This document shows positions 62,071 through 64,000 of a stretch of DNA of 64,000 bases, in pieces (position 1 is the stretch's first letter; every line of letters starts with the position of its first letter). Origin of the DNA: Arthrobacter sp. StoSoilB19 (GTDB taxonomy: Bacteria; Actinomycetota; Actinomycetes; Actinomycetales; Micrococcaceae); NCBI RefSeq assembly GCF_019977275.1, contig NZ_AP024650.1, positions 1,364,001-1,428,000 of the forward strand, in the 5' to 3' direction. The position numbers were made by a program, and so were the translations under genes. The notes beneath the pieces are model-generated. The model had not been told where the DNA came from, did no database searches, and was given only the letters and a program-made list of their open reading frames with translations.

Positions 62071-63295
62071 GGACCAGCAGGAACGCGTCGACAGCACCGC
62101 CCCTGCCACCGCCGCCCTTGATCCTGACGCTGCGCCCGTGCAGGTGGCCCCTTCCGGCGACGCCGCACCGGAACCCGGATCCGCGCCGGAACCCGGTTCC
62201 ACGCCGGCCGCGGCCATGCCGGATGCAGACCGGCACCCGCCCACCGGCGCCATGTCCGCCGAACGCCTGGCCATGAAGGCCCTCGAAGCCCGCCTCCTGG
62301 GCGGGGAACGGAAGCTCCGCCGTCGTGAAGTTGCCGCCGGCGCCGGACTCTCCCTGCTCTCTGCCCGCAAGCTCTGGCGTGCACTGGGGTTTCCGAATTT
62401 CGGCGACGAGGACGTTGCCTTCACCGAACGCGACCAGGCCGCCCTGTCCACCGTGGTGGACCTGGTCCGCGCCGGCAAGCTGACCGAAGAAGCAGCCATT
62501 TCGGTGACCCGCTCCATCGGGCAGATGACGGACCGCATGGTGGTCTGGCAGATCGAAGCCCTGGTGGAGGACATGGTCCACGAGCAGGGCGTCACCGATG
62601 CTGTGGCCCGCAAGCGCCTGGTCAACGAACTTCCCGCGCTGGTGGACGCGCTGGAAGAGGTCCTGGTGTATTCATGGCGGCGCCAACTCAACGCCGGCGT
62701 CCAGCGCCTCGCCGTCCGTGCCGAGGCCGGGCTGCAGGCCAGCGAGGAAGGCCGTGAAGGCGACGAGGACGACGCGCCGCTGCCCCTGGCCCGCGCGGTT
62801 GGCTTCGCGGACCTTGTCTCCTACACCAGCCTGTCCCGCCGGATGAACGAAAAGACCCTCGCCCGGCTGGTCCAGCGCTTCGAAAACAAGTGCGCCGAAA
62901 TCATCTCCGTGGGCGGCGGCCGTCTGGTCAAGACCGTGGGCGACGAAGTCCTGTACATCGCCGAAACTCCGGCGGCCGGTGCCGAAATCTCCCTGGCGCT
63001 GGCCGAGGCCTTCACCGAGGACGAGATCCTTCCCGAAGCCCGGGTGGCCATGGTGTGGGGCAGGATCCTGTCCCGCCTGGGCGACATCTACGGTCCCACG
63101 GTCAACCTGGCCGCCCGGCTGACCACCCTTGCCGATCCCGGAACGGTTCTGGTCGACTCCATGACGGCCTCCGCCCTGGAGCACGACGAGCGGTTCATCA
63201 TGATTCCCCAGGCCCCGGAAAATGTCCGCGGCTTCGGTGAGATCAATCCCGTCCGCCTCACCCGCGGCCGGGGCAAGGGCCTGGTCCTGGACTAG
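62060..63295 (+). CDS. Class III adenylate/guanylate cyclase with Rv1264-like N-terminal domain
   Basis: 411 aa cytoplasmic cyclase. A ~60-residue Pro/Ala-rich head is followed by a helical regulatory domain (RRREVAAGAGLSLLSARKLWRALGFP), like the autoinhibitory, pH-sensing domain of mycobacterial Rv1264. The catalytic domain has metal Asp in GFADLVSYTSLSRRM, LVKTVGDEVLYI, and DIYGPTVNLAARLTTLADPGTVLV (Asn/Arg for transition state). The KTVGDE lysine fits adenylate specificity. The start overlaps the PH-domain gene stop; ATG at 62060 (GTG at 62051 also possible). Confidence 0.92.
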   Translation: MTDEDQQERVDSTAPATAALDPDAAPVQVAPSGDAAPEPGSAPEPGSTPAAAMPDADRHPPTGAMSAERLAMKALEARLLGGERKLRRREVAAGAGLSLLSARKLWRALGFPNFGDEDVAFTERDQAALSTVVDLVRAGKLTEEAAISVTRSIGQMTDRMVVWQIEALVEDMVHEQGVTDAVARKRLVNELPALVDALEEVLVYSWRRQLNAGVQRLAVRAEAGLQASEEGREGDEDDAPLPLARAVGFADLVSYTSLSRRMNEKTLARLVQRFENKCAEIISVGGGRLVKTVGDEVLYIAETPAAGAEISLALAEAFTEDEILPEARVAMVWGRILSRLGDIYGPTVNLAARLTTLADPGTVLVDSMTASALEHDERFIMIPQAPENVRGFGEINPVRLTRGRGKGLVLD

Positions 63296-63305
63296 GAATC
63301 CCTCG

Positions 63306-63337
63306 TCTTTTTCCCCCTGGCCGGGGCCGGAAAAAGA
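63306..63337 (+). terminator. Terminator after the cyclase gene
   Basis: TCTTTTTCC (63306-63314) pairs with GGAAAAAGA (63329-63337) around a GC-rich CCCTGGCCGGGGCC interior, followed by TTTTG. Confidence 0.7.
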
Positions 63338-63339
63338 TT

Positions 63340-63370
63340 TTGTCCACTCGGTGGCTAATCACGCTATAGT
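63340..63370 (+). promoter_or_regulatory. Promoter (TTGTCC / TATAGT) of the right-edge gene
   Basis: TATAGT at 63365-63370 is the best -10 in the window (TATAAT with one change); TTGTCC at 63340-63345 is a fair -35 at 19 bp. It predicts a start near 63377 and a ~235-nt untranslated leader. Confidence 0.55.
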
Positions 63371-63376
63371 CGGTTC

Positions 63377-63611
63377 GTTCGTTGACGCTGAAGGCCGTGT
63401 GGGGAGCGCTCCCCATCGCGGCCCTAAAAGGCAACGGGTAGGGTGATTGGCGGAGGGTCCACGCCTGCTGGTACCTTCGCGGGCCGTCCATTTTGCGGCT
63501 ATTCGCCAGGTCTCGGCCACCTTTGGGGGTGGCAAAAAATATGGGCGGGGCAGGTGTGCTCCGCCCTGTGATGCTGCCGCACGACGGCGCTACAACAGGG
63601 GAAAAATCGCT
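63377..63611 (+). promoter_or_regulatory. Long structured 5' leader of the right-edge gene
   Basis: This 235-nt stretch has no gene. It contains the perfect 14-bp palindrome GGGGAGCGCTCCCC (63401-63414) inside a larger stem closed by GGCCG (63393-63397) and CGGCC (63419-63423), a GCCACC/GGTGGC hairpin (63516-63533) and a 9-bp GGGCGGGGC/GCTCCGCCC hairpin (63543-63566). A riboswitch or attenuator is possible; no known class is recognised. Confidence 0.45.
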
Positions 63612-64000
63612 GTGACAACACTGCTGGGGAAGCTTGGGCTGAAGAAGCGACACAAGAAACTGGTCACCGGAACTGCGTTTGGTGCCGTTGTGGCCGTTCT
63701 GGTGACGGGTGCTGTGTTGTATCCGGGGTTCAAGACCACTGAGGTGGAGTTGAATGACGGCGGCGTGTGGGTGGTGTCGAAGTCCAGGAATGCGGTGGGG
63801 CGGTTGAACTATCCGTCGCGGGTGTTGGACGGCGCGGTGACGCCGGCGTCGACAACGTTCGATGTGTTGCAGCATGCAGGCGAGGTGTTCGTCGATGACG
63901 AGACCGGTTCGACGTTGAACCAGGTGTCGCCGGCGAATATGCGCCTCGGTGGGGATAAGCAGTTGCCGGGCGCAGCTGATGTGAGTTTCGGCACCCGGAC
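63612..64000 (+). CDS. Membrane-anchored or secreted large protein, 5' part only (Ig-like/fibronectin type III type)
   Basis: 129 codons without a stop before the window end. GTG start with AGGGGAAA upstream. The N-terminus is basic (MTTLLGKLGLKKRHKKLVTGT) followed by a hydrophobic helix AFGAVVAVLVTGAVLYPGF, then a beta-rich extracellular part (TTEVELNDGGVWVVSKSRNAVGRLNYPSRVLDGAVTP, with DETGSTLNQVSP). This matches the start of very long fibronectin/Ig-repeat proteins that open a MoxR/kinase/transglutaminase cluster in Micrococcales; recognition from memory only. Codons TTG, TCG and GTG are much more frequent than in the neighbouring genes. Confidence 0.8.
   Translation, partial: MTTLLGKLGLKKRHKKLVTGTAFGAVVAVLVTGAVLYPGFKTTEVELNDGGVWVVSKSRNAVGRLNYPSRVLDGAVTPASTTFDVLQHAGEVFVDDETGSTLNQVSPANMRLGGDKQLPGAADVSFGTR

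Noticed and set aside
63377..63611. Cyclic di-AMP (ydaO-type) or other known riboswitch in the right-edge leader
   Set aside because: GGTAGGG-like words occur, but the conserved core and helix order of that class could not be matched by eye. A covariance-model search would decide.

Overview
The window is a compact, high-GC chromosomal segment with GTG and TTG starts, no insertion sequence, no CRISPR array and no phage genes. The gene set and protein sequences look like a Micrococcales actinobacterium, most likely Arthrobacter or Pseudarthrobacter: a SufS/SufU pair, an acyl-CoA carboxylase with an epsilon subunit, a HemD-winged-helix (NnaR-type) protein, an Rv1264-type adenylate cyclase, and leaderless TANNNT-N6-start promoters. 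The genus is inferred from recognition, not from a search.

Layout. 1-8.8 kb: housekeeping block rsmA-ispE-ABC-F, a convergent TetR gene, tRNA-Gln(UUG), glmU-prs, rplY (after a structured leader) and pth. 8.8-14.2 kb: two tandem giant ATPase/LuxR-type regulators. 14.8-16.6 kb: sufS-sufU. 16.7-19 kb: minus-strand SCO4848-like, DUF2505 and SDR-DUF2867 genes, then a repeat-rich divergent region in front of mfd. 23-25 kb: a DUF457 membrane hydrolase, a small membrane protein and deoC. 25-31.6 kb: nitrite assimilation, with a NirB-like flavoprotein, nnaR, cobA and nirB on the minus strand and nirD divergent on the plus strand. A GlnR-like box lies between nirB and nirD. 31.7-35.9 kb: phosphomutase, purine nucleoside phosphorylase and an LpdA-type quinone reductase. 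35.9-39.4 kb: a five-gene cassette with a divergent Lgt-like protein, two paralogous small membrane proteins, a cysteine-rich Tes/MJ0619-like radical SAM enzyme and another small membrane protein. I consider this the best candidate for an undescribed system, plausibly unusual lipid or lipoprotein modification. 39.4-44.6 kb: nitrate assimilation operon narK-nasC-nasB. 44.8-46.3 kb: an MHS-type transporter preceded by a duplicated dyad. 46.3-57.8 kb: glutamine amidotransferase, NTF2-like protein, biotin carboxylase/BCCP, Maf, MmpL with its TetR regulator, a secreted repeat protein, a dicarboxylate symporter and a DUF885 peptidase-like protein. 57.5-63.3 kb: carboxylase epsilon and beta subunits, SDR, birA, PH-domain protein and adenylate cyclase. 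At the right edge a secreted or membrane-anchored protein begins and runs off the window.

How the genes fit together. Nitrate enters by NarK, is reduced by NasC/NasB, and nitrite is reduced by NirB/NirD, with CobA feeding siroheme synthesis and NnaR plus a GlnR-like site as the likely control. The acyl-CoA carboxylase genes lie in two places 8 kb apart, but both carry the same 17-bp dyad (YTGTAGGGAASCTACAA) upstream, and the biotin ligase birA is adjacent to one of them. Ten genes show a -10 hexamer 6-7 nt before the start codon, so leaderless transcripts should be common here.
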